DNA of 64,000 bases, taken from contig NZ_JAKNQL010000007.1 of the NCBI RefSeq assembly GCF_022662375.1, positions 186,001 to 250,000 of the forward strand, written 5' to 3'. This document shows, in pieces, positions 24,353 to 34,355 of the stretch. This DNA comes from Pseudomonas sp. CROZ-RG-20F-R04-15 (lineage in GTDB: Bacteria; Pseudomonadota; Gammaproteobacteria; Pseudomonadales; Pseudomonadaceae). Numbering within the stretch: position 1 is the stretch's first letter; each line of letters starts with the position of its first letter. The notes beneath the pieces are model-generated. The model did no database searches. It saw nothing but the letters and a program-made list of their open reading frames with translations, and had not been told where the DNA came from. The position numbers and the translations under genes are program-made.

Positions 24353-25596
24353 GCCTTAAATGGAGCGGGGCATTGCTGGCCGGCGTTGCAATGGCAGTGG
24401 GCGTTGTCGGTGGTTACTGGCTGGCGCCTCAACGCATCAGCAACGTGCAGGCCGCTGCGCCTGAGCAGCACCTCAACACGGCGAACGATCGCAAGGCGTT
24501 GTACTGGTACGACCCGATGTACCCGCAGCAAAAATTCGACAAGCCAGGCAAGTCGCCCTTCATGGACATGCAACTGGTGCCGCAATATGCCAGTGGCAGC
24601 AGCGATCAAGCGACGGTCAGCATCGATCCCGGCGTGGCTCAGAATCTCGGGTTGCGCTCGGCAGCGGTCGCCCGTGGGGTGTTTGACTCCTTTCTCGACG
24701 TGACGGGGATCCTCGCTTTCAACGAGCGGGATGTCGCGGTCATCCAGGCCCGCACTCCGGGCTTTGTCGAGCGGGTTTACGCCCATGCGCCAGGTGATCT
24801 GCTCAAAGCCAACGCGGCGTTGGCGGATATTCTGGTGCCCGAGTGGGCGGCGGCGCAGACCGAGTTCCTGGCACTCAAAAACAATGGTGATCGCGATTTA
24901 CTCGCTGCGGCGCGCCAGCGCTTACGGCTCACCGGAATGCCCCCGGCATTGATTGCGCAGGTCGAGCGCAACGGTAAGGTCCAGCCTTACCTGACGCTGA
25001 CCAGCCCGATTGGCGGCGTGTTGCAAGAGCTCAGCCTGCGGATCGGCATGACCGTCGCGGCGGGCGAGACGCTGGCGCGGGTCAATGGTTTGAGCCGTGT
25101 CTGGCTGGCGGTGGCCGTTCCCGAATCAGAGGCTGGCACCATTGCCGTGGGCCAGTCGGTTGAGGCGCAATTCCCGGCCTTTCGCGGAACCAGGGTCATA
25201 GGCAGGGTCAGCACCATTCTGCCGGACACCAATGCGGACAGTCGCACCTTGCGCGTCCGCGTCGAACTGCCCAATCCGGACGGGCTCCTCAAGCCCGGTT
25301 TGACGGCGCAAGTACGCTTGATTCGTTCAACCGGGCAGAGTGTGTTGTGGGTGCCGAGCGAGGCGATCATTCGCACTGGCCGACGTGCCCTGGTGATGCT
25401 TGCCGAAGACGCTGGACGCTATCGTCCCGTGGAGGTGCAACCGGGGCAGGAGAGCGATGGCAAAACCGTCATTGTCAGTGGCCTGCAGGAGGGGCAGAAA
25501 GTCATCACGTCGGGGCAGTTCCTGCTCGACTCAGAGGCCAGTCTCAAAGGCATCGTCGCCGGTTCTGAAGACGCGAAATCGGGAGGTCAGCCATGA
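24349..25596 (+). CDS. cusB: RND periplasmic adaptor, CusB-like
   Basis: A 415-residue membrane-fusion protein with an N-terminal signal/anchor (residues about 5-22). An N-terminal metal-binding stretch follows ([10 protein letters not shown] then [13 protein letters not shown]), whose Met residues parallel those that bind Cu(I) in E. coli CusB. Beyond it are lipoyl-like and beta-barrel domains ([17 protein letters not shown]). It hands metal from the chaperone to the pump. It overlaps both neighbours by four bases. Confidence 0.87.
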   Translation: MSLKWSGALLAGVAMAVGVVGGYWLAPQRISNVQAAAPEQHLNTANDRKALYWYDPMYPQQKFDKPGKSPFMDMQLVPQYASGSSDQATVSIDPGVAQNLGLRSAAVARGVFDSFLDVTGILAFNERDVAVIQARTPGFVERVYAHAPGDLLKANAALADILVPEWAAAQTEFLALKNNGDRDLLAAARQRLRLTGMPPALIAQVERNGKVQPYLTLTSPIGGVLQELSLRIGMTVAAGETLARVNGLSRVWLAVAVPESEAGTIAVGQSVEAQFPAFRGTRVIGRVSTILPDTNADSRTLRVRVELPNPDGLLKPGLTAQVRLIRSTGQSVLWVPSEAIIRTGRRALVMLAEDAGRYRPVEVQPGQESDGKTVIVSGLQEGQKVITSGQFLLDSEASLKGIVAGSEDAKSGGQP

Positions 25597-28500
25597 TCGC
25601 TGCCCTTATTCGGTGGTCCGTCGCCAATCGTTTTCTGGTGCTGCTGGCGACGCTATTTGTCACCGCGTGGGGCGTCTGGTCGGTGCAGAGCACGCCTGTC
25701 GATGCGCTGCCGGACCTGTCCGACGTGCAAGTCATCATCCGCACGCCCTATGCGGGACAAGCCCCGCAGATCGTCGAGAACCAGGTGACCTATCCATTAG
25801 CGACCACCATGCTCTCGGTGCCGGGGGCGAAAACCGTGCGCGGTTACTCGTTCTTTGGCGACAGCTTTGTCTATGTGCTGTTCGAGGACGGCACCGATCT
25901 TTACTGGGCGCGTTCGCGGGTGCTCGAGTACCTGAGCCAGATCCAGAGTCGACTGCCGGCGAGTGCCAAACCGGCATTGGGGCCGGATGCCACAGGGGTT
26001 GGCTGGATCTATCAGTACGCGCTGGTGGATCGCACCGGTGGGCATGATCTGGCGCAACTGCGCGCACTGCAGGACTGGTTCCTCAAGTTTGAGCTGAAAA
26101 CGCTGCCCAATGTCGCGGAAGTGGCCACGGTCGGCGGCATGGTCAAGCAGTATCAGGTGCAACTTGAACCGCTGAAAATGGCCAGCCTCGGTATCACGCA
26201 GAGCCAGATAGCCGAAGCCATCGGCAAAGCCAATCAGGAAACCGGTGGTGCGGTGCTGGAGATGGCCGAAACCGAGTTCATCGTGCGGGCGTCCGGTTAC
26301 CTGAAGTCGCTCGATGATTTTCGCGCGATCCCGCTCAAACTCGGCGCCGGCGGCGTACCGGTGACGTTGGGCGATGTCGCGACGATTCATTTGGGCCCGG
26401 AAATGCGCCGTGGCATCAGCGAACTCGACGGCGAAGGCGAGGCGGTCGGTGGCGTGGTGATTTTGCGCAGCGGCAAGAACGCCCGGGACACCATTGCAGC
26501 AGTCAAAAACAAACTCGACGAACTGAAAAGCAGCTTGCCGGCCGGCGTTGAAATCGTCACCACCTACGATCGCAGCAAGCTGATCGATCGCGCGGTCGAA
26601 AACCTCAGCCACAAACTGCTCGAAGAGTTCATCGTCGTGGCACTGGTGTGCGGGATCTTTCTGTGGCACTTGCGCTCATCGCTGGTGGCGATCATTTCCC
26701 TGCCGGTGGGCGTGCTGATTGCCTTTATCGTCATGCGCTATCAGGGCCTCAACGCCAACATCATGTCGCTGGGCGGGATCGCCATTGCCATCGGTGCCAT
26801 GGTCGACGCCGCCGTGGTCATGATCGAGAACGCGCATAAAAAAATCGAGGCGTGGCATGCGGCCAATCCGGGAGAGGAACTGCAGGGCGAGCGGCATTGG
26901 CAGGTGATGACAGAAGCGGCGGCAGAAGTCGGCCCCGCGCTGTTCTTTTGCCTGTTGATCATTACGCTGTCGTTCATCCCGGTGTTCACACTTGAGGCGC
27001 AGGAGGGCCGGTTGTTCGGGCCGTTGGCGTTTACCAAGACCTATGCCATGGCGGCAGCGGCGGGTTTGTCGGTGACACTGGTGCCGGTACTGATGGGCTA
27101 CTGGATACGCGGACGCATTCCAGGTGAACAACAGAACCCTTTGAATCGCTGGCTGATCCGGATCTACCAACCGGCGCTGGACGCGGTGCTTCGTCGTCCA
27201 AAAATCACCTTGCTGGCAGCACTATTGGTGTTCGTCAGTGCGCTATGGCCGATGTCGCGTTTGGGTGGCGAGTTTCTCCCGCCGCTGGACGAGGGCGATC
27301 TGCTTTACATGCCGTCGGCTTTGCCTGGGCTGTCGGCGCAGAAGGCCGCGCAATCGCTGCAACAGACCGATCGCCTGATCAAGACCGTGCCCGAAGTGGC
27401 GCACGTCTTCGGCAAGGCCGGCCGCGCCGAAACGGCCACGGACCCGGCGCCGCTGGAGATGTTCGAAACCACCATTTCGTTCAAGCCCCACGAGCAATGG
27501 CGCGCCGGGATGACCGCAGAAAAACTGGTGGAAGAACTTGACCGCGTAGTGCGTGTGCCCGGTCTGACCAACATCTGGATTCCGCCGATTCGCAATCGCA
27601 TCGACATGCTGGCCACCGGGATCAAAAGCCCCATAGGCGTAAAAGTCGCTGGCGCCAACCTCGCCGAAATCGATGCCGTCACCCAAGCGGTCGAGGGCGT
27701 CGCGAAAAACGTCTCCGGCGTCAGTTCCGCACTGGCCGAACGCCTGACCGGCGGGCGCTACATCGACGTTGATATCGACCGCAAAACGGCGGCCCGCTAC
27801 GGCTTGAACATCGCCGATGTGCAAGCCATCGTTGCCGGCGCCATCGGCGGTGAAAACGTCGGCGAAACCATTGAAGGCCTCGCGCGTTTCCCGATCAACC
27901 TGCGTTACCCACGCGAGTGGCGTGACTCGCCGGGTGCCCTGGAACAATTGCCGATCTACACCGCATCAGGCCTGCAGATCACCCTCGGCACCGTGGCCAA
28001 AATCAACATTACCGACGGTCCCCCGATGCTCAAAAGCGAAAACGCCCGCCCCTCAGGCTGGGTGTACATCGACGTGCGCGGACGGGACATCGCCTCGGTC
28101 GTCGCCGATCTGCGCCGTGCCGTCAACGAACAGGTCAAATTGCAGCCCGGTATGAGCCTCAGCTACTCGGGCCAGTTCGAGTTCCTCGAAAGGGCCAACG
28201 CACGCCTCAAACTGGTAGTCCCGGCGACGCTGTTGATCATCTTCGTGCTGCTCTACCTGACCTTCACCCGCTTCGACGAAGCTCTGCTGATCATGGCCAC
28301 GCTGCCGTTCGCACTGACGGGCGGCGCGTGGTTTCTCTATCTGCTCGGCTACAACCTGTCGGTCGCCACCGGCGTCGGCTTCATCGCCCTGGCCGGGGTT
28401 TCCGCCGAGTTCGGCGTGATCATGTTGCTCTACTTGAAGAATGCCTGGGCTGAACGCATAAACCTCGGCGACACCTCCGAGCGCGCACTGGTCGCAGCCA

Positions 28501-28751
28501 TTCGCAAAGGCGCCGTGCAGCGAGTGCGTCCCAAGGCCATGACGGTGGCGGTGATCATCGCCGGGTTGTTGCCCATTCTGCTGGGGAGTGGATCGGGGAG
28601 TGAAGTGATGAGCCGTATAGCTGCGCCGATGGTGGGTGGGATGGTCACGGCGCCGTTGCTTTCGTTGTTTGTGATTCCGGCGGCGTATCGGTTGATGCGT
28701 CGGCGGGGGTTGGCAGTTGAACGTGTCATTAATGAAGGGGAAGTTGTATGA
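25593..28751 (+). CDS. cusA: Cu(I)/Ag(I) RND efflux pump, CusA-like
   Basis: A 1052-residue, 12-helix heavy-metal efflux RND protein. The proton-relay helix [19 protein letters not shown] is intact. Three methionines in [19 protein letters not shown] and RIDMLATG correspond by context to the Met cluster that binds Cu(I)/Ag(I) in E. coli CusA. This favours a monovalent-metal pump over the divalent CzcA type. It overlaps the adaptor and the CusF-like gene by ATGA junctions. Confidence 0.9.
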   Translation: MIAALIRWSVANRFLVLLATLFVTAWGVWSVQSTPVDALPDLSDVQVIIRTPYAGQAPQIVENQVTYPLATTMLSVPGAKTVRGYSFFGDSFVYVLFEDGTDLYWARSRVLEYLSQIQSRLPASAKPALGPDATGVGWIYQYALVDRTGGHDLAQLRALQDWFLKFELKTLPNVAEVATVGGMVKQYQVQLEPLKMASLGITQSQIAEAIGKANQETGGAVLEMAETEFIVRASGYLKSLDDFRAIPLKLGAGGVPVTLGDVATIHLGPEMRRGISELDGEGEAVGGVVILRSGKNARDTIAAVKNKLDELKSSLPAGVEIVTTYDRSKLIDRAVENLSHKLLEEFIVVALVCGIFLWHLRSSLVAIISLPVGVLIAFIVMRYQGLNANIMSLGGIAIAIGAMVDAAVVMIENAHKKIEAWHAANPGEELQGERHWQVMTEAAAEVGPALFFCLLIITLSFIPVFTLEAQEGRLFGPLAFTKTYAMAAAAGLSVTLVPVLMGYWIRGRIPGEQQNPLNRWLIRIYQPALDAVLRRPKITLLAALLVFVSALWPMSRLGGEFLPPLDEGDLLYMPSALPGLSAQKAAQSLQQTDRLIKTVPEVAHVFGKAGRAETATDPAPLEMFETTISFKPHEQWRAGMTAEKLVEELDRVVRVPGLTNIWIPPIRNRIDMLATGIKSPIGVKVAGANLAEIDAVTQAVEGVAKNVSGVSSALAERLTGGRYIDVDIDRKTAARYGLNIADVQAIVAGAIGGENVGETIEGLARFPINLRYPREWRDSPGALEQLPIYTASGLQITLGTVAKINITDGPPMLKSENARPSGWVYIDVRGRDIASVVADLRRAVNEQVKLQPGMSLSYSGQFEFLERANARLKLVVPATLLIIFVLLYLTFTRFDEALLIMATLPFALTGGAWFLYLLGYNLSVATGVGFIALAGVSAEFGVIMLLYLKNAWAERINLGDTSERALVAAIRKGAVQRVRPKAMTVAVIIAGLLPILLGSGSGSEVMSRIAAPMVGGMVTAPLLSLFVIPAAYRLMRRRGLAVERVINEGEVV

Positions 28752-29074
28752 AGCTGGGTTTGATTGCGGTTTTCGGGATTGCCGGAATGTTGTCGTTTGC
28801 TGCTTGGGGGGAGGACATGGCAGGGATGAAAATGGAGCAGGCGTCGCAGCCAGCAGCTGTTGCGAGTGCTGAGGGGACGATCAAGGCGATTGATCCTGTG
28901 AAGCATACGGTGACGCTGGCGCATGGCGCAGTTCCGGCATTGCAGTGGCCGCCGATGACGATGGGGTTTTCAGTGGCGGAGGAGCAGTTGGCAGGGTTTG
29001 AGGTTGGGGATCGGGTGTTGTTTTCGTTTCGGGTGGATGGGGGGAGGGCGGTGATTGTTTCCATGAAAAAATGA
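28748..29074 (+). CDS. cusF: CusF-like periplasmic copper/silver chaperone
   Basis: A 108-residue exported protein with a signal peptide of about 21 residues. A short Met/His-poor spacer ([10 protein letters not shown]) leads into a CusF OB fold. The metal site is readable: His in [10 protein letters not shown], Trp and two Met in WPPMTMGF, the cation-pi Cu(I) site of CusF. It is the last gene of the operon and is followed by an intrinsic terminator. Confidence 0.85.
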   Translation: MKLGLIAVFGIAGMLSFAAWGEDMAGMKMEQASQPAAVASAEGTIKAIDPVKHTVTLAHGAVPALQWPPMTMGFSVAEEQLAGFEVGDRVLFSFRVDGGRAVIVSMKK

Positions 29075-29093
29075 GGTGTTGAGGGAGCGTTTG

Positions 29094-29119
29094 CCGGCAC
29101 GGGTTACTGTGCCGGTTTT
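29094..29119 (+). terminator. Intrinsic terminator of the Cus-type operon
   Basis: CCGGCAC and GTGCCGG form a 7-bp stem with an 8-base loop, followed by TTTT, 20 bases after the cusF stop. Confidence 0.8.
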
Positions 29120-29402
29120 GCTAACAAGTTATTCCGAGGCGGGCCGTAGTCCAGCTGAGGTGCGCTCATTTTCGACCGGTAGCTTTCGGCCAGAAGCGGT
29201 CGTACGACCGTCGCATCACATACACTAAGCCCCCCTTGGGTAGTACAAACAGCAACTACGCCGAAAGCCGGAAACCCGGCACTGCGCCTGACCTTCGTCG
29301 ACATTCTAAAACCTTCACTTTAAAGCGCTTTAAGCTCTCCAGTCGCCTTACGCATAGAGGCTCACGCATAATTCGAGCCTGATCCGGTTGAAAAAGCTCA
29401 AC
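29120..29402. other. Intergenic region with Pseudomonas-type intergenic remnants
   Basis: No convincing gene. The text around 29150-29215 (TTCGACCGGTAGCTTTCGGCC and neighbours) resembles degenerate intergenic sequence seen repeatedly in Pseudomonas genomes. A perfect 14-bp palindrome TTAAAGCGCTTTAA lies at 29320-29333. It stands downstream of the AraC gene, so its role as an operator is doubtful. Confidence 0.4.
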
Positions 29403-30269
29403 TCAGCGGCGCAGTGATAAAGCGTCTCGGTTCGGCGTTACGCCGAAAACCTTCTTGTATTCTCGACTGAACTGAGAGGGGCTGGCGTATCCGGTCTCAA
29501 ATGCGACACCTGTAACATTGGATGCTCCGGATGCGAGCAGCCGTCGGGCAGTTAGTAGCCTCAGTTGTCGCTGGTAAGCGAGCGGACTATGTGCAGTAAC
29601 CGCCTTGAAATGTCGGTGGAACGAGGTGACGCTCATACCGACCTGAGCGGCAAGCCAATGCACACTCATTGGCTTATCGGCGTTCGCGCTGATCCAGTCT
29701 GCCGCGATTTTGATTTGTCCAAACCGGGTGTTGTGCGTTCCAATTTGGCGGAGCCTGGAGCCTAGCGGGCTTAACAATAGACGGTAGTAAAACTCGCGCT
29801 CGAACTGGGAGCCAAGCACTTTAAGCTCTGCTGGCGTATCAAGCAGACCGATGAAACGAACCAACGGCTCGACAAAACTGCTATCGGCTTGGGCTAACGA
29901 GATAGCGCCCGCCTGCGGAGCTGGTTGGGTCGACTCGCTCATATCGAGAAGCAAGCCAGCGACGATCCCTGCGTCGAGCATCAATTCGACACTGATATAG
30001 GGTTGTTCCGGGCTCGCCTCTACCACTTCACTCACGAACGGTAACCCGACCGCTGCCACTGCACAGGTGCCCGGATGGCAATCGAACGTACTATCGGCAA
30101 TGTTCATCCGCTTGGCGCCTTGCAGTAGCAGATAAAACTTCGGCGCGAACAGAGCCGGGGTCGGAGGAACCGGAGCGTCTGTGGATCTGATTGTCAGTTG
30201 GGGAAGAGCGTTTGATAGATCGGCGCAGCCGCGATGTCGGCTCGCGATTGCGAGGAGATGTTCCAACAT
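29403..30269 (-). CDS. AraC family transcriptional regulator (AraC_N type)
   Basis: A 288-residue regulator. The N-terminal ligand-like domain (residues about 20-175; LTIRSTDAPVPPTPALFAPKFYLLLQG) is of the PF06719 type. The C-terminal two-HTH domain (about 190-285) includes MSVTSFHRHFKAVTAHSPLAYQRQLRL and GVAFETGYASPSQFSREYKKVFG. It is divergent from the SnoaL-like gene across 161 bases, the likely regulated pair. Confidence 0.87.
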   Translation of the reverse strand: MLEHLLAIASRHRGCADLSNALPQLTIRSTDAPVPPTPALFAPKFYLLLQGAKRMNIADSTFDCHPGTCAVAAVGLPFVSEVVEASPEQPYISVELMLDAGIVAGLLLDMSESTQPAPQAGAISLAQADSSFVEPLVRFIGLLDTPAELKVLGSQFEREFYYRLLLSPLGSRLRQIGTHNTRFGQIKIAADWISANADKPMSVHWLAAQVGMSVTSFHRHFKAVTAHSPLAYQRQLRLLTARRLLASGASNVTGVAFETGYASPSQFSREYKKVFGVTPNRDALSLRR

Positions 30270-30430
30270 GAGGGATGTCGATCCTAGTCGTGCTCGCTAT
30301 AAGCCAGCGGTTTCTCAAGCTAAAGCAGTTGGTAGGATCAGGCAAGGCTTTAGCACTATGTAGGATGTGGTCAGGCCGGTTTTTTGTGAAAGTGGCGGCA
30401 TCCAACGTAACTTGATTTAGAGGAACGACG

Positions 30431-30901
30431 ATGTCAGACCAACACTCACGCTTGCAGCAATTTATGGACGAGGCGTCCATCCGAAACACCATTGCACGTT
30501 TCGCCGACAGCGCGACACGCGCAGACCCCGCAATGTTTCACTCGGTTTGGGCTGATGATGGCGAATTCATCATTGGTCAAACACCTCACGGCCAGTACTC
30601 TAAAGGCGCAGACAACAATGTGGCGCTGCTTCACAAACTGCGCTCAGGCAAGGAGTTCTTCGTTCAGTTCGCACTGCCGGGGGTGATTGTTATCGACGGT
30701 GATCAGGCAACTACTCGCACATTCGTGCATGAGTCTGCACGCGGCCCAGGCGAGAAGTACTACCGCAATCACTGCATTGCGTTCGATGTGCTACAACGCT
30801 CGGGAGACGATTGGGTTTTCAAAAGCAGATCCTTTCAGTACCTCTGGCTCGACACCGGAGCGTTCGGCGGAAACGGATTCCCGCTGTTCCCGGCGGCATA
30901 G
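30431..30901 (+). CDS. SnoaL/NTF2-like domain protein
   Basis: A 156-residue single-domain cone-fold protein (MDEASIRNTIARFADSATRADPAMFHSVWADDGEF is split here by description only: N-terminal helix residues 12-25, then the acidic WADDGEF strand). Members act as isomerases, hydratases or dehydratases, or lack known activity. GAGGAA gives a good ribosome-binding site. It is divergent from the AraC regulator. Substrate unknown. Confidence 0.78.
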   Translation: MSDQHSRLQQFMDEASIRNTIARFADSATRADPAMFHSVWADDGEFIIGQTPHGQYSKGADNNVALLHKLRSGKEFFVQFALPGVIVIDGDQATTRTFVHESARGPGEKYYRNHCIAFDVLQRSGDDWVFKSRSFQYLWLDTGAFGGNGFPLFPAA

Positions 30902-31025
30902 TGCCTGGCCTGACTACCTGCCCCCCGTGACAGGGCTATTCATAGGTCGATACGCGGCTGGTTGGGGCCACAAAGGGCGAGATGTAGTCGCCCGCTTACC
31001 AACGATTTGGTCTAGGCAGAACAGC

Positions 31026-31415
31026 TCACATACGGGCTCTGAAACCGCTTGCGAGCTTCGCAAAAGCGTCAGAGGCAACGCTTTGATACCCGTTTTTTCG
31101 ACGTAACAATGCCGCTGTGCGACTAGGCAATAAGTGGGTTGTCTGAAGCTCACGCAATCCAGCTTGCTCACGCACTATCGCGTCGGGAAGGATGGTTGCC
31201 ATGCGACCTTGCTTGGCGACCTTGAGCAAGATGGCAATTGAGTTCGCTTCCAGCACGATGTTCGGCGTGAAACGTTGCTTCTGGCACCAGGCATCCACTG
31301 CCGTCCGGGTCGCAAACCCAGGTGCCAGCAATGCGAAACGGAGGGTTTTCAGGTCTGCGAGTGTGAGAGGCGCCTGCATCGGACCGGTTTTTCTAGACGT
31401 ATCCACCGTCCGCAT
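31026..31415 (-). pseudogene. LysR-type regulator fragment (C-terminal effector domain only)
   Basis: 129 codons matching the distal effector-binding domain of LysR regulators of the CynR kind (LTLADLKTLRFALLAPGF, FTPNIVLEANSIAILLKVAKQG, MATILPDAIV). The winged helix and the first effector lobe, about 160 residues, are missing. The homology stops near 31376-31415, and 10 bases beyond lies a hairpin and then the tyrosine recombinase gene on the same strand. The 5' part was therefore lost by insertion or recombination at this point. Confidence 0.75.
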
Positions 31416-31425
31416 TTGGTCGGTT

Positions 31426-31452
31426 AGCGACGGCCTGACTTCGACCGTCGCT
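31426..31452. terminator. Hairpin between the recombinase and the LysR fragment
   Basis: AGCGACGG and CCGTCGCT form an 8-bp perfect stem with an 11-base loop, 8 bases past the recombinase stop. It may be the recombinase terminator, or part of the recombination site. Confidence 0.4.
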
Positions 31453-31460
31453 ATGCATGA

Positions 31461-32081
31461 TCAAACCTCAGTCTGTTCCGCCATCTCCAGTGCGTCATCG
31501 ACCTCAATCCCCAGATATCGAACAGTGCTCTCCAGCTTCGTATGGCCGAGCAGCAACTGAACCGCCCGTAGGTTCTTCGTTCTGCGATAGATTAGTGATG
31601 CCTTCGTACGTCTCATTGTGTGAGTGCCATACATGGCTGGATCAAGGCCTACGGCTTTCACCCAGCCTTTGACGATACGAGCGTATTGACGAGTGGATAG
31701 ATGGTCTGAGGTATGCAGCCGGCTAGGAAAAAGGCAGTCCTCGCTGCGTAGTTGTGCCTGATGTATCCAGGCCACGAGAGCTGACCGTGTTTGCTCAGTG
31801 ATCTCAAACTGCACTGGCCGCTGCGTTTTCTGCTGCATCACCATGGCTCGTGATGATACGTGCTCGCCATGAGCGACATCGCGCACGCGGAGCTTGGTTA
31901 AGTCGCAGGCTCGAAGCTTACTGTCGATGGCCAGATCGAAGAGAGCCAGATCCCGGGTTCTTTCCGCAATTTGAAGCCTTACTCGGATGGCCCAGATATC
32001 TCTCAGTCGGAGTGGGGCTTTCTGCCCGACTAGTTTTCCTTTGTTCCAGGGCTGACGGCTGCAGGTAGCGATGATGTTCAT
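31461..32081 (-). CDS. Orphan tyrosine recombinase (phage-type integrase, short form)
   Basis: A 206-residue integrase catalytic domain. Catalytic residues are in place: Arg57 (SKLRACDL), a Lys near 85, His154-x-x-Arg157 (THTMRRT), His180 (LLLGHTKLEST) and Tyr189 (RYLGIEV). It lacks the usual N-terminal core-binding domain and begins MNIIATCSRQPWNKGKLVG. The ATG at 32081 is preceded by GGAGGA. No excisionase or attachment repeat was recognised. It abuts a decapitated LysR gene, so it is probably tied to a local rearrangement. Confidence 0.8.
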   Translation of the reverse strand: MNIIATCSRQPWNKGKLVGQKAPLRLRDIWAIRVRLQIAERTRDLALFDLAIDSKLRACDLTKLRVRDVAHGEHVSSRAMVMQQKTQRPVQFEITEQTRSALVAWIHQAQLRSEDCLFPSRLHTSDHLSTRQYARIVKGWVKAVGLDPAMYGTHTMRRTKASLIYRRTKNLRAVQLLLGHTKLESTVRYLGIEVDDALEMAEQTEV

Positions 32082-32278
32082 GACAAGTCCTCCACGTGTG
32101 GAAAGACAAGGATGGCTAATCAGAGCGACGGTTGCTAACCGGCCAATAGCTGCCATTCATAATGAGCAGTAAACCACCCATTGCAGCCGGTCGCGCCCGA
32201 CGCAGTCGATCAAAATCATCTGCTCATTCACGGTTGTGAGGGGGCGGAAAAAATTCAGACGCCTTGAAGGTCGATGTC

Positions 32279-33172
32279 TCAGCCCCTGTAGAGTAACGCT
32301 TCAACTACAACGCCAAACGCTGATGAGTGTTCGCGACGATTGGGGTAGTAGAGATGGTAACCGGCAAAGGGTTGGCACCAATCCTCCAACACCCGAACAA
32401 GGCTACCGTCGGCAAGCTCCTTCGCCACCATGTCCTCTGGCAGGAAAGCCAAGCCACATCCCGCCACGGCCGCACGCAGAATTGGCACGCTGCTGTTGAA
32501 TGTCCATTGGCCTTCGACGCGGGCCTTGAGTTCGTGGCCATCCTTTTCGAAATCCCATTGCATCAGGCTGCCGTGAGTCGGCAGGCGCAGGTTGATGCAG
32601 TTGTGCGCCGCCAGATCTCCCGGTTCCATCGGGTAAGGCCGATGCTGGAAATACTGCGGCGAGCCGACAACGGCGATGCGTAACGAAGGCCCGATCGGCA
32701 CGGCGATCATGTCCTTGGCCACCTGATCACCCAGTCGAACACCAGCGTCATAGCGCTGCGCGACGATGTCAGAGAGGGCGTAGTCCACGGTGATTTCGAC
32801 TTTTATGTCCGGGTAGTCGGGCAGCACTTTCAGCAGCTTCGGCCAAAGAATATTGTTCGCGGCGTGTTCCGACGCTTGGATTCGCACATTGCCGGCAGGA
32901 GTGTCGCGAAATTCGCTGACGGCGGCCAGTTCCAGTTCGATCTCATCGAACCTCGGTGCCATCGATTGATACAACCGCTGACCCGCCTCGGTCGGCGAGA
33001 CGCTGCGTGTGGTGCGCGTCAGCAGGCGCACACCCAAGCGGCTTTCCAGTGCGCGCATGGTGTGGCTCAGCGCCGACTGCGAGACGCCGAGTTGTGCGGC
33101 AGCACGGGTAAAGCTGCCTTCGCGGGTGATGATCACGAAGGCTTGCAGGTCGTTGAGATTGGCGCGGGACAT
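32279..33172 (-). CDS. LysR family transcriptional regulator
   Basis: A 297-residue full-length LysR protein. The N-terminal HTH is LNDLQAFVIITREGSFTRAA, then SQSALSHTMRALESRLG. The effector domain (about 90-290) is complete. The ATG at 33172 has GAGAGG 9 bases upstream. It lies at the downstream end of a long same-strand cluster of exported enzymes and aldo/keto reductases, the likely targets. The 197 bases between it and the recombinase hold degenerate intergenic sequence. Confidence 0.87.
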   Translation of the reverse strand: MSRANLNDLQAFVIITREGSFTRAAAQLGVSQSALSHTMRALESRLGVRLLTRTTRSVSPTEAGQRLYQSMAPRFDEIELELAAVSEFRDTPAGNVRIQASEHAANNILWPKLLKVLPDYPDIKVEITVDYALSDIVAQRYDAGVRLGDQVAKDMIAVPIGPSLRIAVVGSPQYFQHRPYPMEPGDLAAHNCINLRLPTHGSLMQWDFEKDGHELKARVEGQWTFNSSVPILRAAVAGCGLAFLPEDMVAKELADGSLVRVLEDWCQPFAGYHLYYPNRREHSSAFGVVVEALLYRG

Positions 33173-33254
33173 TGATGAGAACCTCTCATGAGGGGGCGCG
33201 GAATCAATCCATGAAAGCAGGTTGCGCACAGATGCGCGACCCCCAGAGAGTTGA

Positions 33255-34307
33255 TTACAAGGTGCGGGCGTAGAACGTGGTCAGTTTGCCAATCGCGGCA
33301 TCGACATAACGCGGCACCCAGTAGGTTTCAATGTGGGTGGCGCCATCGAGGATGAACACTTCCTTGTCGGTGGTGCCGGTGGCTTTGGGGAACGCATCCT
33401 GGGTCATGTACAGGCTGTCGGCCTTGCTGCCGGCGATCATCAGCAACGGTTGATTGATCAACTCGATATGGTCGGTGGCGTCGAAACGCATCAGGTCAAT
33501 AAGGCTGCTGGTGGTGTATTTGAAGGTCGAGTTCGGGTGCGCGTGGGTTTTCCAGTAGTACTCATAGCCTTGGCGATACAGTTCGAAAGGCAGTTTGACA
33601 ATCTGCTCGTCGGTGAGGTTGGCATCCCCCGAATACAGCACCGCGCCCCCCGCTGCTTCTTGCGCGCGGGCAGCTGATGCCTACTGCAAACGTTGCTGGA
33701 TGCTGTCCATTTGCGAGTCGTTGTAGCCGTTGCGGCGTACTCGACCCGAGTTGAACATGCTCACCGTCGCCAGGGATTTGAAGCGTTTGTCGGTTTGCGC
33801 CGCCGCCAACGAATAACCACCGCCGCCACAAATGCCGAGCAGGCCCAGACGATTGTCATCCACGCCAGCGAACTGGCTGATGAAATCGGCCATGCCGTGA
33901 ATGTCTTCGATGCGATACGCCGGTTTATCGATGCTGCGCGGCTGGCCACCGCTGGCGCCCTGATAGGCCGCATCGGCCGTGATGGTGATGTAGCCCTGTT
34001 CGGCGAGCCGCTGGGCATAGAGACCGGCGACTTGCTCTTTTACGCCGCCATTGGGATGCGCAACCACCACGGTCGGGTAGTTCTTCTTCGCGTCGTAGTT
34101 GGCAGGAGTGTAGACATTGGCGGCGATGTCCAACCCGTTGAGCTTATAGCTGACCGGGTGGATGTTGACCTTGCCCGGCTCGTTCTTGCTGATCGCGCCG
34201 TCATAGGCGAGTGTGAACGGGTTCTTCTTGTAGTCAGCGGCTAACGCTTCGCCCGCCGAGAGACCGACCAATGCCGACATGAGCGTGGCTTTGAGAGTGT
34301 TTTTCAC
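33255..34307 (-). pseudogene. Exported alpha/beta hydrolase interrupted by an in-frame TAG
   Basis: The gene starts at a GTG (34307) with AGGAG 6 bases upstream and encodes a signal peptide (cut after ALA, about residue 23). The alpha/beta-hydrolase follows, with a Cys-type elbow GICGGGGYS. TAG at 33683-33681 (codon 209) interrupts it. The same frame then runs on for 142 codons containing the expected Asp (MIAGSKADSLY) and His (DGATHIETYW). The context QQRLQ-stop-ASAARAQEAAGG suggests a CAG to TAG change. The truncated product would lack the Asp and His of the triad. Confidence 0.78.
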
Positions 34308-34355
34308 GTGAAGCTCCTGAGCAAAAAAAGGGCGGCAGTTGCAAAAGTATTTGGG

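Noticed and set aside
29104..29304. A 66-codon open frame behind the Cus-type operon
   Set aside because: It lies in degenerate intergenic sequence common in Pseudomonas and has no ribosome-binding site.
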